A stretch of 64,000 nt of DNA from Anaerolineae bacterium (GCA_013314735.1 JABUFD010000001.1:124001-188000), one strand, 5' to 3'. Positions 36,029 through 44,373 are shown, counted from the first letter of the stretch. Program-made: numbers and translations. Notes: generated by a model not told the origin, from the sequence alone.

Positions 36029-36058
36029 ATCGATCTCCTTCATTGAGTTACGTTGGGT

Positions 36059-36313
36059 TTAGAGGTTCAATAATTTATCTATTTTTGGGCGGTCAAAGCC
36101 GACGATGACCTTGCCGCCGATATCGATCACCGGCACACCCATCTGCCCGGATCGGCGCTGCATATCGCGCGCGGCGGCGGTATCACGGCTGACATCGACA
36201 TCTTTGAAGCGGACCCCTTTTTCGCGGAAATATTTTTTTGCCAGGTTGCAATAGGTGCAGGTTGGGGTGCTAAACACGATCACACGGGGTTGGGATTTTT
36301 TTTCTTCTGCCAT
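36059..36313 (-). CDS. Glutaredoxin-like protein
   Basis: An 84-residue thioredoxin-fold protein with the redox motif STPTCTYCNLAKKYF (CxxC) near residue 17 and MGVPVIDIGGKVIVGFDRPKIDKLL, the cis-proline and glutathione/substrate loop. It resembles the small glutaredoxin/NrdH-type family (Uxx-star type) that reduces disulfides. The ATG at 36313 is chosen because a TTG further up would lie too close to AAGGAT. A groES gene follows at once. Upstream lies an AT-rich promoter region shared, in divergent orientation, with the sugar-acid operon. Confidence 0.88.
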   Translation of the reverse strand: MAEEKKSQPRVIVFSTPTCTYCNLAKKYFREKGVRFKDVDVSRDTAAARDMQRRSGQMGVPVIDIGGKVIVGFDRPKIDKLLNL

Positions 36314-36419
36314 ACGCAATCATCCTTGTTTTATAACCTGAGTATACTATAATAGTTATATTACTACGTAGTCATAATCATTACCATAAGAAAAAGATTA
36401 ACATTATGGAAAACGCTGC

Positions 36420-36468
36420 TTGACGAGAGCCATTCGCTATGATTTAATCAGATACGTGAGCGCTCACG
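36420..36468 (+). promoter_or_regulatory. Promoter with a LacI-type operator before the LarA-like operon
   Basis: TTGACG (36420-36425) and TTTAAT (36443-36448) are separated by 17 bases. Seven bases on lies CGTGAGCGCTCACG (36455-36468), a perfect 14-base palindrome containing GTGAGCGCTCAC, the form bound by many LacI/GalR family repressors, at the expected start of transcription. A bound repressor there would block initiation. No LacI-family gene is in the window. Confidence 0.7.
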
Positions 36469-36530
36469 GGAGCAAGTAGGGGTACTACCCCAAAACGATC
36501 TGGTCAACAGGAAAGAGGAGAATAACAACC

Positions 36531-37433
36531 ATGACCCCCAACCAAGAAATCATCCGTCCCCTGGTGGAGTTAAAACCCGAGTGCGATTTCTTCGTCGGTA
36601 TCGACAGCGACGGCTGTGCCTTTGATACCATGGAGGTGAAACATAAGGAATGCTTCATCCCTAATATCGTGAAATTTTGGGGGTTGGCAGCCGTGTCCAA
36701 GTATGCCCGTGATGCGGCAGAGTTTGTGAACCTGTATTCCAAATGGCGCGGGGTCAACCGCTGGCCGGCATTGACGATGAGCCTGGATTTACTGGAAGAA
36801 TGGGATGAGGTGAAACGCCGCGGTGTACATCTGCCGGCGATGCCGAATGTGCGCGCGTTTGTTGCACAGAAGGAAGTCCCATTGAGCAACGAGGGGTTGA
36901 AGACTTTCATGGAGATTCACCCAGATGCTGCGGATCTGTTAATTGCATGGGAATGGACGAATGCTGTGAATGCTGCCGTAGCTGAAATGGTGCATGATGT
37001 TCCGCCTTTCCCGTACCTGCGGGAAAGCTTACACAAGCTAAAGGGTCAGGCTGATATGATGGTGGTATCCGCTACACCGGTGGAAGCGCTGACCCGCGAA
37101 TGGGAAGAGCACGCGATTGATTCGTTTGTGCGGGTCATTGCCGGGCAGGAAATGGGGAGTAAAGCAGAACATCTGCGCCTGGCTGCCAAAGGCAAGTATG
37201 CCGATGACCATATCCTGATGATTGGCGACGCGCCGGGAGATATGCGTGCGGCCCATGCCAACGGGGCCTTGTTCTACCCTATCAATCCAGGCCATGAGGA
37301 ACAAAGCTGGCAGCGTTTTTATCAAGAAGCCGCCGACCGGTTCCTTGCCGGAACCTACAAAGGTGCATATGAGGCGGCATTGATCGCCGAGTTTGAGCAA
37401 TATCTGCCGGAGACACCGCCATGGAAGAACTGA
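36531..37433 (+). CDS. HAD-family hydrolase, first gene of a sugar-acid operon
   Basis: A 300-residue haloacid-dehalogenase-fold protein. Motif I is VGIDSDGCAFD with Asp25 (nucleophile) and Asp27. Motif II is VVSATP. The conserved lysine may be that in QEMGSKAEHL, and motif IV is ILMIGDAPGDMRAAHANGA. A helical cap of about 110 residues (about 40-160) contains WRGVNRWPALTMSLDLLEEW. It is probably a phosphatase of a phosphorylated metabolite, with substrate unknown. It is transcribed from the promoter at 36420-36448. The next gene overlaps by 13 nt, so coupling is tight. Confidence 0.85.
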   Translation: MTPNQEIIRPLVELKPECDFFVGIDSDGCAFDTMEVKHKECFIPNIVKFWGLAAVSKYARDAAEFVNLYSKWRGVNRWPALTMSLDLLEEWDEVKRRGVHLPAMPNVRAFVAQKEVPLSNEGLKTFMEIHPDAADLLIAWEWTNAVNAAVAEMVHDVPPFPYLRESLHKLKGQADMMVVSATPVEALTREWEEHAIDSFVRVIAGQEMGSKAEHLRLAAKGKYADDHILMIGDAPGDMRAAHANGALFYPINPGHEEQSWQRFYQEAADRFLAGTYKGAYEAALIAEFEQYLPETPPWKN

Positions 37434-38719
37434 AACCCGGTCAGGAATTTGGGTTTGTCGGAATCGGAGACAGAGCCCATTTTCTAGGGGAAACGGAAAT
37501 TCGGGCGGTAGTATCGCGTGCGCTTAAATCGATGCAGCTGGCTGGCAAACGCCTGCTGGTGTTGATTCCTGATGGTACGCGCACAATGCCGATGCCGTTG
37601 ATGTTTCGCCTGCTGCAGGAGATGGCAGCGCCCCAGGCCGCACAGATGGATTTCCTGGTTGCCCTGGGAACCCACATGCCGATGGATGATCGGCAGCTCA
37701 GCAAGCTGCTGGGCACGGCTGTGGTTGATGGATGGGTTGGAAAGAGCAGGATCATCAACCATCAATGGGACAACCCCGCAACGTTTACCCAGCTGGGGGT
37801 GATCCCGGCTGCAGAGATCGAAACCCTCAGCCGGGGCATGCTCTCCATGGACGTACCGGTTCGCCTGAACAGGCTGGTGCTGGAATATGACCAGATCCTG
37901 ATCTGCGGTCCGGTTTTCCCGCATGAGGTGGTAGGATTTTCCGGTGGGAACAAGTACTTCTTCCCCGGGATTGCCGGTGACGAGATCATTCATTTCACCC
38001 ATTGGTTGGGCGCGTTAATCACCAGTTATGAGATCATCGGCAGCGGGTATACCCCGGTACGGGCGGTGATTGATCGTGCTGCTGCAATGATTCCCACCCC
38101 AACTGCCTGCCTGGCGCTGGTGGGGGTGCATGAGGGTGTACACGGCGTTTACTTTGGCAGTGCCGGGGAAGCCTGGCAGGCTGCCGCAACGCTTTCGGCG
38201 CAGGTGCATATCACCTATCTCGACCAGCCTGTGCAACGCGTACTGGCGATCATGCCTGAATTGTATGATGATTTCTGGACTGGGGCCAAGGGGATGTACA
38301 AAATGGAACCGGTAATCGCTGACGGTGGAGAAGTGGTGATCTACGCCCCGAATATCACTGAAATCTCCTATGTTCATGGCAAAGTGATTGAATCCATCGG
38401 CTACCATTGCCGGGATTATTTTGTGAAGCAATGGGATACCTACAAACACCTGCCCTGGGGTGTGCTGGCCCATTCAACCCATGCACGTGGGATGGGATCA
38501 TATGATGCCGAAACCGGCCTGGAGCAACCGCGGGTGCGGGTTACCCTGGCAACCGGCATCCCGAAACACATCTGTGATCAGGTCAATTTGGGATACCTGG
38601 ACCCGGCATCCATTCACCTGGATGAATGGGAAGGCCGTGAGGAGGATGGCATCCTGGTGGTTCATCGCGCAGGTGAGATGCTTTATCGTCTGCGGTCAGA
38701 GAAAAAGGAGATTCTATGA
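37421..38719 (+). CDS. LarA-family nickel-pincer racemase/epimerase homologue
   Basis: A 432-residue member of the LarA (lactate racemase) family. LarA enzymes hold a nickel pincer nucleotide on a lysine. Here the key residues fall at the same spacing as in LarA. ALGTHMPM gives His85 and GPVFPHEV gives His168. FSGGNKYFFPGIAG gives Lys178, and HFTHW gives His194; 168 to 178 and 178 to 194 match the 10 and 16 residue steps of His174, Lys184 and His200. PDGTRTMP is another family mark. Some LarA homologues act on sugar acids such as gluconate; the genes downstream fit that. The pincer-making larB, larC and larE genes are not in the window. It overlaps the PFK gene by 4 nt. Confidence 0.87.
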   Translation: MEELKPGQEFGFVGIGDRAHFLGETEIRAVVSRALKSMQLAGKRLLVLIPDGTRTMPMPLMFRLLQEMAAPQAAQMDFLVALGTHMPMDDRQLSKLLGTAVVDGWVGKSRIINHQWDNPATFTQLGVIPAAEIETLSRGMLSMDVPVRLNRLVLEYDQILICGPVFPHEVVGFSGGNKYFFPGIAGDEIIHFTHWLGALITSYEIIGSGYTPVRAVIDRAAAMIPTPTACLALVGVHEGVHGVYFGSAGEAWQAAATLSAQVHITYLDQPVQRVLAIMPELYDDFWTGAKGMYKMEPVIADGGEVVIYAPNITEISYVHGKVIESIGYHCRDYFVKQWDTYKHLPWGVLAHSTHARGMGSYDAETGLEQPRVRVTLATGIPKHICDQVNLGYLDPASIHLDEWEGREEDGILVVHRAGEMLYRLRSEKKEIL

Positions 38720-40002
38720 ACAAGAATGTACTGGTGGCACAATCCGGCGGTCCTTCGCCGGTGATCAATGGTACATTGCGCGGCATTGTTGAAATGTGCA
38801 AAGCAAAACCAGGTAATTTTGGCACCGTGTACGGCGCCTGGCATGGGATTGAGGGTGTGTTGACCGAGGAGTTGCTCGATCTCTCCGCCCAGGTGGATGA
38901 AGAAATTGCCCTGTTAAGCGTTACCCCGGCGGCTGGCGCGATCGGAACTTGCCGATACAAATTGAAAAGCAGCCAGCATCAGGATTTCCAGCGGGTGATC
39001 GATGTACTCAAAGCACATCATATCGGTTACTTCTTCTACATCGGCGGCAACGATTCGATGGACACTGCCCATAAAGTGGCGCAGCTGGCACAGGAGAACG
39101 GCATGGAACTGGTGGCGGTTGGCGGGCCGAAAACCATTGACAACGATGTGGGTGACCAGGAATTCAAGCTGATCGACCATACCCCGGGATATGGTTCGGT
39201 GGCACGCTACTGGGCATTGAATGTGCAAAATGCCAACCAGGAGAACCTGGGTTCCTATCCGCCAGATCCGGTGTTGGTGATGCAGGCGATGGGACGCAAG
39301 ATCGGCTTCATCCCGGCGGCGGCACGCCTGGCAGACCCGAACCGCGAATTGCCGCTGCAAATCTATATGCCCGAAGCCGGGTTGACCCTGCCCGAGATGG
39401 CTGACCGCGTCAATGATGAATTGAAACGCAGCAAGCGCGTGATGGTGGTGGTCAGTGAAGGATTCGACGTGGGCGATTTGGGCGCGCGCAAGGATAGTTT
39501 TGGCCACATCCAATTCTCTGCCAGTGAAACCACAGTGGAGCAGGTGGTGGTCAATTACCTGAATTCCGTTGGCCTGGCTGCACGTGGTTCCGCCCGTGGC
39601 AATGTGCCCGGAACAGACCAACGCAACAGCATGGTGTATGCTTCCACGGTCGATATGGAAGAGGCTTACCAGCTGGGCATCAAGGCAGTCGAAGTGGCAC
39701 TGCAGGATGGCAGCGGTTATATGAGCACCATTCACCGACTCCCGGGCAGCCAGTATGCTGTATACTACGATAAAGTGCCGCTGGAACTGGTTGCCAATTC
39801 CGAACGGACATTCCCGCAGGCTTGGATTGCGGAGAATAAGGTGGATGTAACGGATGATTTCATTCGCTACGCCATGCCGTTGATCGGCAGGGATTGGCCC
39901 AGTATTCCGTTGGTGAACGGTTTGCAGCGTTTCAGCCGCATGCAACCACTTTTTGCGCCGCAGCAATTGCCGGCTTATGTGCCGGAAGCGTACCGCGCAT
40001 AA
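38716..40002 (+). CDS. 6-Phosphofructokinase, PPi-dependent type
   Basis: A 428-residue phosphofructokinase. It phosphorylates fructose 6-phosphate. The motif VGGPKTIDNDVGDQEF (Asp142 as the base, Lys139) is of the PPi-dependent kind; ATP enzymes have GTIDND. The phosphate loop is IGGNDSMDTAHK (110-117), where Asn112 replaces the usual first aspartate and Asp113 the glycine of ATP enzymes. The first residues NVLVAQSGGPSPVINGTLRG are typical. The start is an ATGA overlap with the LarA-like gene, with AAGGAG 7 nt ahead. It may give the operon an exit toward glycolysis from a sugar acid. Confidence 0.93.
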   Translation: MNKNVLVAQSGGPSPVINGTLRGIVEMCKAKPGNFGTVYGAWHGIEGVLTEELLDLSAQVDEEIALLSVTPAAGAIGTCRYKLKSSQHQDFQRVIDVLKAHHIGYFFYIGGNDSMDTAHKVAQLAQENGMELVAVGGPKTIDNDVGDQEFKLIDHTPGYGSVARYWALNVQNANQENLGSYPPDPVLVMQAMGRKIGFIPAAARLADPNRELPLQIYMPEAGLTLPEMADRVNDELKRSKRVMVVVSEGFDVGDLGARKDSFGHIQFSASETTVEQVVVNYLNSVGLAARGSARGNVPGTDQRNSMVYASTVDMEEAYQLGIKAVEVALQDGSGYMSTIHRLPGSQYAVYYDKVPLELVANSERTFPQAWIAENKVDVTDDFIRYAMPLIGRDWPSIPLVNGLQRFSRMQPLFAPQQLPAYVPEAYRA

Positions 40003-40043
40003 CGGGGATAACCCCATTGACCCATAGAGATTGGAGATCGCAG

Positions 40044-41501
40044 ATGACAACAGCAATATGTGATATCGGTTTGATCGGCCTGGCGGTGATGGGACAGAAC
40101 CTTGTCCTCAATATGAATGACCACGGCTACAAAGTTTGTGTCTATAACCGCACCACCAGTAAGGTGGATGACTTCATGGCGAATGAAGCCAGGGGAACAG
40201 CGGTGGAAGGTGCCCATTCATTGGAAGAATTGGTGGGCAAGCTCAAACGCCCGCGCCGCGTGATGATGATGATCAAGGCCGGTGATGCCGTTGACCAGCA
40301 AATAGAAGCTCTCCTGCCGTTGTTGGAGCCGGGTGATATTCTCATTGATGGCGGGAATTCAAATTACAATGATACCGCCCGCCGGGTGGCGTATGTGGAA
40401 AGCAAGGGATTGCTCTACATTGGCACCGGGGTTTCCGGCGGTGAAGAGGGCGCACGTACCGGCCCTTCGATCATGCCGGGTGGTTCTGCCGCGGCGTGGC
40501 CAGCAGTGAAACCAATCCTGCAATCGATTGCCGCCAAAGTGGCAGACGGCAGCCCCTGCTGCGATTGGGTGGGGGAAGGCGGCGCCGGGCATTTTGTCAA
40601 GATGGTGCATAATGGCATTGAGTACGGCGATATGCAATTAATCGCAGAAAGTTATGACCTGCTGAAGAATGTGCTGGGCATGAGCAACGCGGAAATGCAC
40701 CAGGTGTTCAGTGAGTGGAATACCGGCAAGCTGGATTCCTACCTGGTGGAAATTACCCGTGATATTCTTGGCTATGCAGATGAGAACGGTACTGCCGTGC
40801 TGGATTTGATCCTCGATACAGCCGGGCAGAAAGGAACCGGACGCTGGACAGCAATTTCCGCGCTGGAATTTGGCATCCCGCTCAACCTGATCACCGAAGC
40901 CGTGCTCGCTCGTTCGCTCAGTGCCCTCAAAGCTGAGCGGGTGGAAGCCTCAAAACAATTGACTTACCAGCCGCCGCAGTTTGCCGGTGACAGGGCTGCT
41001 TTTGTCCGTGATACCCATGATGCCCTGTATGCCTCCAAGATCATGAGTTACACCCAGGGCTATATGCTGATGATGGAAGCGGCCAAAGAATATGGTTGGA
41101 ACCTGAATTACGGCGGGATCGCGCTGATGTGGCGCGGCGGTTGTATCATTCGCTCGGTATTCCTTGGCAACATCAAGGATGCATTTGATAACAATCCCGA
41201 TCTCAGCAACCTGTTGTTTGATCGTTATTTCCAGCAGGAAGTGGCCGATGCCCAGGAGGCATGGCGGCGGGTGATCGCGAAAGCAGTGGAATTTGGCGTG
41301 CCGGTTCCGGCAATGTCGAGTGCCCTGGCATTTTATGATGGTTTCCGCCATGAGCGATTGCCGGCAAACCTGATCCAGGCCCAGCGTGATTACTTCGGCG
41401 CCCATACCTATGAGCGGGTTGACCGACCGCGCGGCGAATTTTACCATACCAACTGGACCGGTGAAGGCGGTAGCATGACCGCCACCACGTATAACGCCTG
41501 A
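40044..41501 (+). CDS. gnd: 6-Phosphogluconate dehydrogenase (decarboxylating)
   Basis: A 485-residue oxidoreductase converting 6-phosphogluconate to ribulose 5-phosphate and CO2 with NAD(P)+. It has the coenzyme motif IGLIGLAVMGQNLVLNM at the N-terminus, the loop GVSGGEEGARTGPSIMPGG, and the catalytic GHFVKMVHNGIEYGDMQ. The C-terminal ERVDRPRGEFYHTNW binds substrate in the partner subunit. The length suits the long homodimeric form. It starts 41 nt after the PFK stop with TTGGAGATCG ahead. It is the last gene of the operon, and its substrate is the clearest hint that the HAD, LarA-like and PFK genes handle gluconate-type sugar acids. Confidence 0.95.
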   Translation: MTTAICDIGLIGLAVMGQNLVLNMNDHGYKVCVYNRTTSKVDDFMANEARGTAVEGAHSLEELVGKLKRPRRVMMMIKAGDAVDQQIEALLPLLEPGDILIDGGNSNYNDTARRVAYVESKGLLYIGTGVSGGEEGARTGPSIMPGGSAAAWPAVKPILQSIAAKVADGSPCCDWVGEGGAGHFVKMVHNGIEYGDMQLIAESYDLLKNVLGMSNAEMHQVFSEWNTGKLDSYLVEITRDILGYADENGTAVLDLILDTAGQKGTGRWTAISALEFGIPLNLITEAVLARSLSALKAERVEASKQLTYQPPQFAGDRAAFVRDTHDALYASKIMSYTQGYMLMMEAAKEYGWNLNYGGIALMWRGGCIIRSVFLGNIKDAFDNNPDLSNLLFDRYFQQEVADAQEAWRRVIAKAVEFGVPVPAMSSALAFYDGFRHERLPANLIQAQRDYFGAHTYERVDRPRGEFYHTNWTGEGGSMTATTYNA

Positions 41502-41523
41502 CAACAAAATTGTGATGCCATCC

Positions 41524-41564
41524 GTGCCCGAAGCGAACAATAACGCTTCGGGCACTCGTGCTTT
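41524..41564 (+). terminator. Terminator of the sugar-acid operon
   Basis: GTGCCCGAAGCG (41524-41535) pairs perfectly with CGCTTCGGGCAC (41544-41555) around an eight-base loop, followed by TCGTGCTTTT. Confidence 0.75.
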
Positions 41565-41651
41565 TGGATTTGCAACCTTTTCAAAATGACTGCGTAATAC
41601 CATATGAGAAAACAATACGAACACACCCGCCAACGGAAGGCAGAGAAACGA

Positions 41652-42218
41652 ATGGAAAGGAAAACGAGACATGTTGTCTTATTGGATGGACACCCCGGCG
41701 ATGCGGACGAAAGATACATCCGCTACCTGGAAACATTGGAAATTTCCCTGGGAGAAAGGGGAATCACCGTCAATCGGTTTCAACTCAAGGACCTTAATCT
41801 CCAATATTGCACTGGATGCTGGATGTGCTGGTGGGGGACACCGGGACGCTGCATTCTGAAAGATGATATGGAGATTCTTTATCCGGAAATCCTGCGGTGC
41901 GACCAATTGTTATATGTGAGCCCAATGATCGCAGGTTATGTCAGCGCACTGACGAAAAAAGTGATGGACCGTCTGATTCCTTTGATTCATCCCTACATCG
42001 AAGTCGTAGAAGGAGAATGCCATCACCGCAAGCGTTATGATGCATACCCGAACCTGGCGCTGTTGGTTCAGCCCGAAGCCGGGAGTGACAAAGAAGATAT
42101 GGCCATCCTGCAGGAATGGATGCCCCGGTTGGCTTTGAACTTCCGCAGTGCCTGCGATTTCGTGCGGAGCATGGATGAACCTGTTGAGGAGGTGCTGCGT
42201 GAAATTGCTTATGCTTAA
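41652..42218 (+). CDS. Flavodoxin-fold NAD(P)H-dependent oxidoreductase with a Cys cluster
   Basis: A 188-residue flavodoxin-like protein. The N-terminal strand and phosphate loop read VVLLDGHPGDADERYIRYL. It is followed by DLNLQYCTGCWMCWWGTPGRC, a CxxC...C cluster seen in FMN reductases and in the iron-sulfur flavoprotein family. The later strand DQLLYVSPMIAGYVSALTKKVMDRL is the conserved FMN contact. The frame starts at 41604, but the ATG at 41652 looks better because it follows a purine-rich stretch and lies next to the fold start. It overlaps the next gene by 20 nt, indicating coupling. Substrate unknown. Confidence 0.78.
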   Translation: MERKTRHVVLLDGHPGDADERYIRYLETLEISLGERGITVNRFQLKDLNLQYCTGCWMCWWGTPGRCILKDDMEILYPEILRCDQLLYVSPMIAGYVSALTKKVMDRLIPLIHPYIEVVEGECHHRKRYDAYPNLALLVQPEAGSDKEDMAILQEWMPRLALNFRSACDFVRSMDEPVEEVLREIAYA

Positions 42219-42876
42219 CGGCTCACCGCGCGGCACCGGCAGCAATACGCGCATTCTGTTCGAACAGCTCCTGGCCGGGATGCGTTCGGTTGATGCCGAT
42301 CTCGAGGCAGAAGTGATGTACCTGCGCAACATCCGTGATACCGGGAATCATGTACAGTCGGTGGTGGATGCGGATATGGTATTGTTGGGATTTCCGCTCT
42401 ACACCGACGGTATGCCGGGGATTGTCAAGTACTTTATTGATGCCCTCCACCCGAATGACCTGGGCGGGAAGCCGTTGGGCTTCCTGGTGCAATCCGGTTT
42501 TCCAGAAGCCCGGCATTCGAGGCCGGTGGCCCGTTACCTTGCCAGGCTCAGTATGCGCCTGAATGCCCGGCATGTTGGCACCCTTATCCGCGGTGGGGTG
42601 GAAGGTATTCAATTGCAACCGGCAGGGATGACCAAACGATTGTTTCAACGCTTTTTTGCGCTTGGTGCTTCGCTGGCGCGTGACGGTCAGTTTGATGAAA
42701 AGCTGGTACGAAAGTTGGCAAAGCCTGAAACACTCAACCCCGCAGCCAGGCTGTTTTTGCAGACAGATGCCAGTCACTTTTATTGGGACATGAAGTTGAA
42801 AGAAAACAACGCTTTTGACCAGCGTTTTGATCAACCATACGCCCCGGGAACGGGCGAAAGAAAGGAAGAAACATAA
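42199..42876 (+). CDS. Flavodoxin-fold NAD(P)H-dependent oxidoreductase, GTG start
   Basis: A 225-residue flavodoxin-fold reductase beginning with KLLMLNGSPRGTGSNTRILFEQL (FMN phosphate loop). Later ADMVLLGFPLYTDGMPGIVKYFID is the conserved FMN loop. The GTG at 42199 is the likely start because GGAGGT lies 4 to 10 nt ahead and only this start keeps the loop complete; an ATG at 42148 would add 17 unrelated residues. It overlaps the previous gene by 20 nt and the next by one base. Together they look like an electron-transfer or quinone/azo-reductase-type pair, with substrate unknown. Confidence 0.78.
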   Translation: MKLLMLNGSPRGTGSNTRILFEQLLAGMRSVDADLEAEVMYLRNIRDTGNHVQSVVDADMVLLGFPLYTDGMPGIVKYFIDALHPNDLGGKPLGFLVQSGFPEARHSRPVARYLARLSMRLNARHVGTLIRGGVEGIQLQPAGMTKRLFQRFFALGASLARDGQFDEKLVRKLAKPETLNPAARLFLQTDASHFYWDMKLKENNAFDQRFDQPYAPGTGERKEET

Positions 42877-43103
42877 TGAGCGAACAACATCCTAAACAAG
42901 TACCGTGGTTTGTGTGGCCGTTTTATGCCATCTGGCGGCTGGTGCTGTGGATCCTTAACCTGGTGGGACGCACGGTTGCCCTGATCCTGGGCCTGGTATT
43001 TGTCTTCGTTGGCGTACTGGTCTCCCTGACCGTGATCGGCGCGATTGTTGGTATCCCGCTGGCAATTGTGGGGCTGCTATTATTTATTGCGGCGCTGCGG
43101 TAA
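42876..43103 (+). CDS. Small membrane protein (75 aa)
   Basis: A 75-residue protein that is mostly two hydrophobic helices (about 18-40 and 44-73) with GRTVALILGLVFVFVGVLVSLTVIGAIVGIPLAI. The family was not identified. It overlaps the end of the flavodoxin-fold gene in TAATG, so it is translated with it. A possible role is a membrane partner of the two reductases. A hairpin follows at 43131-43155. Confidence 0.6.
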   Translation: MSEQHPKQVPWFVWPFYAIWRLVLWILNLVGRTVALILGLVFVFVGVLVSLTVIGAIVGIPLAIVGLLLFIAALR

Positions 43104-43130
43104 GACACGGAAAACGGATCTGTGATGAAG

Positions 43131-43160
43131 GGGCTGGTAACTCAACCCAGCCCCATATTT
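43131..43160 (+). terminator. Terminator after the reductase/membrane-protein operon
   Basis: GGGGCTGG (43131-43138) pairs with CCAGCCCC (43148-43155) around nine bases and is followed by ATATTTT. Confidence 0.65.
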
Positions 43161-43192
43161 TGCTGCCAATGAATTGATAATGGTACTTGCGC

Positions 43193-43801
43193 TTACAGGG
43201 CACGTAGGGTCAGGTGCTCGAACTCGGCGCGGTAACCGGCGGTAATCGGGCTGCAGGCATACAATCCGGCATACACAACAGCGCCATCGACGGCTTCTTC
43301 CAGGTGGGCAATGCGCATCTGTGACCAGTGACCGTCCGGTGCCATGAAACCAACGGTGAAATCAGCGCCTTCCCGCAGCACCCGCAGAGTAAGGGTATTG
43401 TCATTGCCGGAAAATTCCTGGGTCGCCCAATCAGAATAACCACGGTTGGTGACCACCGAACCCAGCATGGCCGGTCCATGCGGTTCATATTCTGCCGATG
43501 TTTTCAGCCAGCAATCCGGTGAACAGCGGACGATCAGGCCTGCCTGGTCGTACTGGTTGGCAGGGAAAAAGCGCAGGCTGGTGGTCATTTCGAAATTCTC
43601 TGTCAACGGCAGCCACAAACAGTGGCCGTTGTCATTGATAAAGCCGTAATGGGTGCGCGCCCAAAAGTCTGTTTTTTCATCGGTAAACAGCACCAGCTTG
43701 CCATCAGCCAGTTCCCAATGGGCAGGTTCGTTGAACCAATCCAGGCGGGGCTGGAGGGCGCTGCCGGTAAAGTTGTCACGGAACAGGATGTTATCGGTCA
43801 T
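43193..43801 (-). CDS. DUF1349-like protein (concanavalin-like beta-sandwich)
   Basis: A 202-residue protein with the patterns NFTGSALQPRLDWFNEPAHWEL, DFWARTHYGF, FPANQYDQAGLIVR and PDCWLKTSAEYE. These match DUF1349 domains, beta-sandwich proteins related to laminin-G/concanavalin folds with sugar-binding ability. Many act as accessory parts of glycosidases or stand alone. There is no signal peptide. The ATG at 43799-43801 is set by AAGGAG 6 nt ahead. The open frame reaches to 43987 but overlaps the cobU gene. It follows cobU with 26 nt between, so the cobalamin operon may read into it, perhaps by chance. Confidence 0.75.
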   Translation of the reverse strand: MTDNILFRDNFTGSALQPRLDWFNEPAHWELADGKLVLFTDEKTDFWARTHYGFINDNGHCLWLPLTENFEMTTSLRFFPANQYDQAGLIVRCSPDCWLKTSAEYEPHGPAMLGSVVTNRGYSDWATQEFSGNDNTLTLRVLREGADFTVGFMAPDGHWSQMRIAHLEEAVDGAVVYAGLYACSPITAGYRAEFEHLTLRAL

Positions 43802-43827
43802 GCGAGACTCCTTGTTGGTGTTTTCTT

Positions 43828-44373
43828 TTATTTTACCTGCATTGGCAGCCCGGCGACCATTAACAGTACATGGTCGGCAATCGATGCGATGTGTTGGTTG
43901 GCACGGCCCAGGCCGTCGCGGTACAACCTTCCCAATTTGAATGCCGGTACCACTCCCAATCCGACCTCGTTGGAGATGATGAACCAATCTGCATGGTTGT
44001 GTCGAATGGCGGTTTCCAGGCTGTTGATCTCGGCATCAATCACAGCTTGAAAATCATCGATGGTGGCTTTTTCAGGGTCCGGCAGGCGCATCAGCAGGTT
44101 GCTGATCAGCATGGTCAGACAATCCAGGATGACCACCGGGTGCCGGATCGGTTCCTGTTGGAAGCATTGCGCCAGATCCCAGGGGGCTTCGATCGTCTGC
44201 CAGTCTGCCGGGCGTTCCGCCTGGTGGCGCTGGATGCGTTGGCGCATATCATCATCACCGGCTGTGGCAGTGGCGATGAAAGTGACCGGCTGCCCGTAAG
44301 CCTGGGCGAGGCGGAGGGCGTGGGTGCTTTTCCCACTGCGCGCGCCACCGAGGATGAATGTTAGGATTGCCAT
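43828..44373 (-). CDS. cobU: Adenosylcobinamide kinase / adenosylcobinamide-phosphate guanylyltransferase
   Basis: A 181-residue bifunctional enzyme of the cobamide pathway, adding phosphate and then GMP to adenosylcobinamide. It has LGGARSGKSTHALRLAQ (P-loop), TATAGDDDMRQRIQRHQAERP (the guanylylated-histidine region), WQTIEAPWDL and VVILDCLTMLISNLLM, and ISNEVGLGVVP. The start at 44373 overlaps the stop of the CbiR-like gene by 13 nt, with AAAGGA ahead. Open frame upstream is only overlap. Its position at the end of cobT-cobS-CbiR-like-cobU fits late-step assembly. Confidence 0.95.
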   Translation of the reverse strand: MAILTFILGGARSGKSTHALRLAQAYGQPVTFIATATAGDDDMRQRIQRHQAERPADWQTIEAPWDLAQCFQQEPIRHPVVILDCLTMLISNLLMRLPDPEKATIDDFQAVIDAEINSLETAIRHNHADWFIISNEVGLGVVPAFKLGRLYRDGLGRANQHIASIADHVLLMVAGLPMQVK

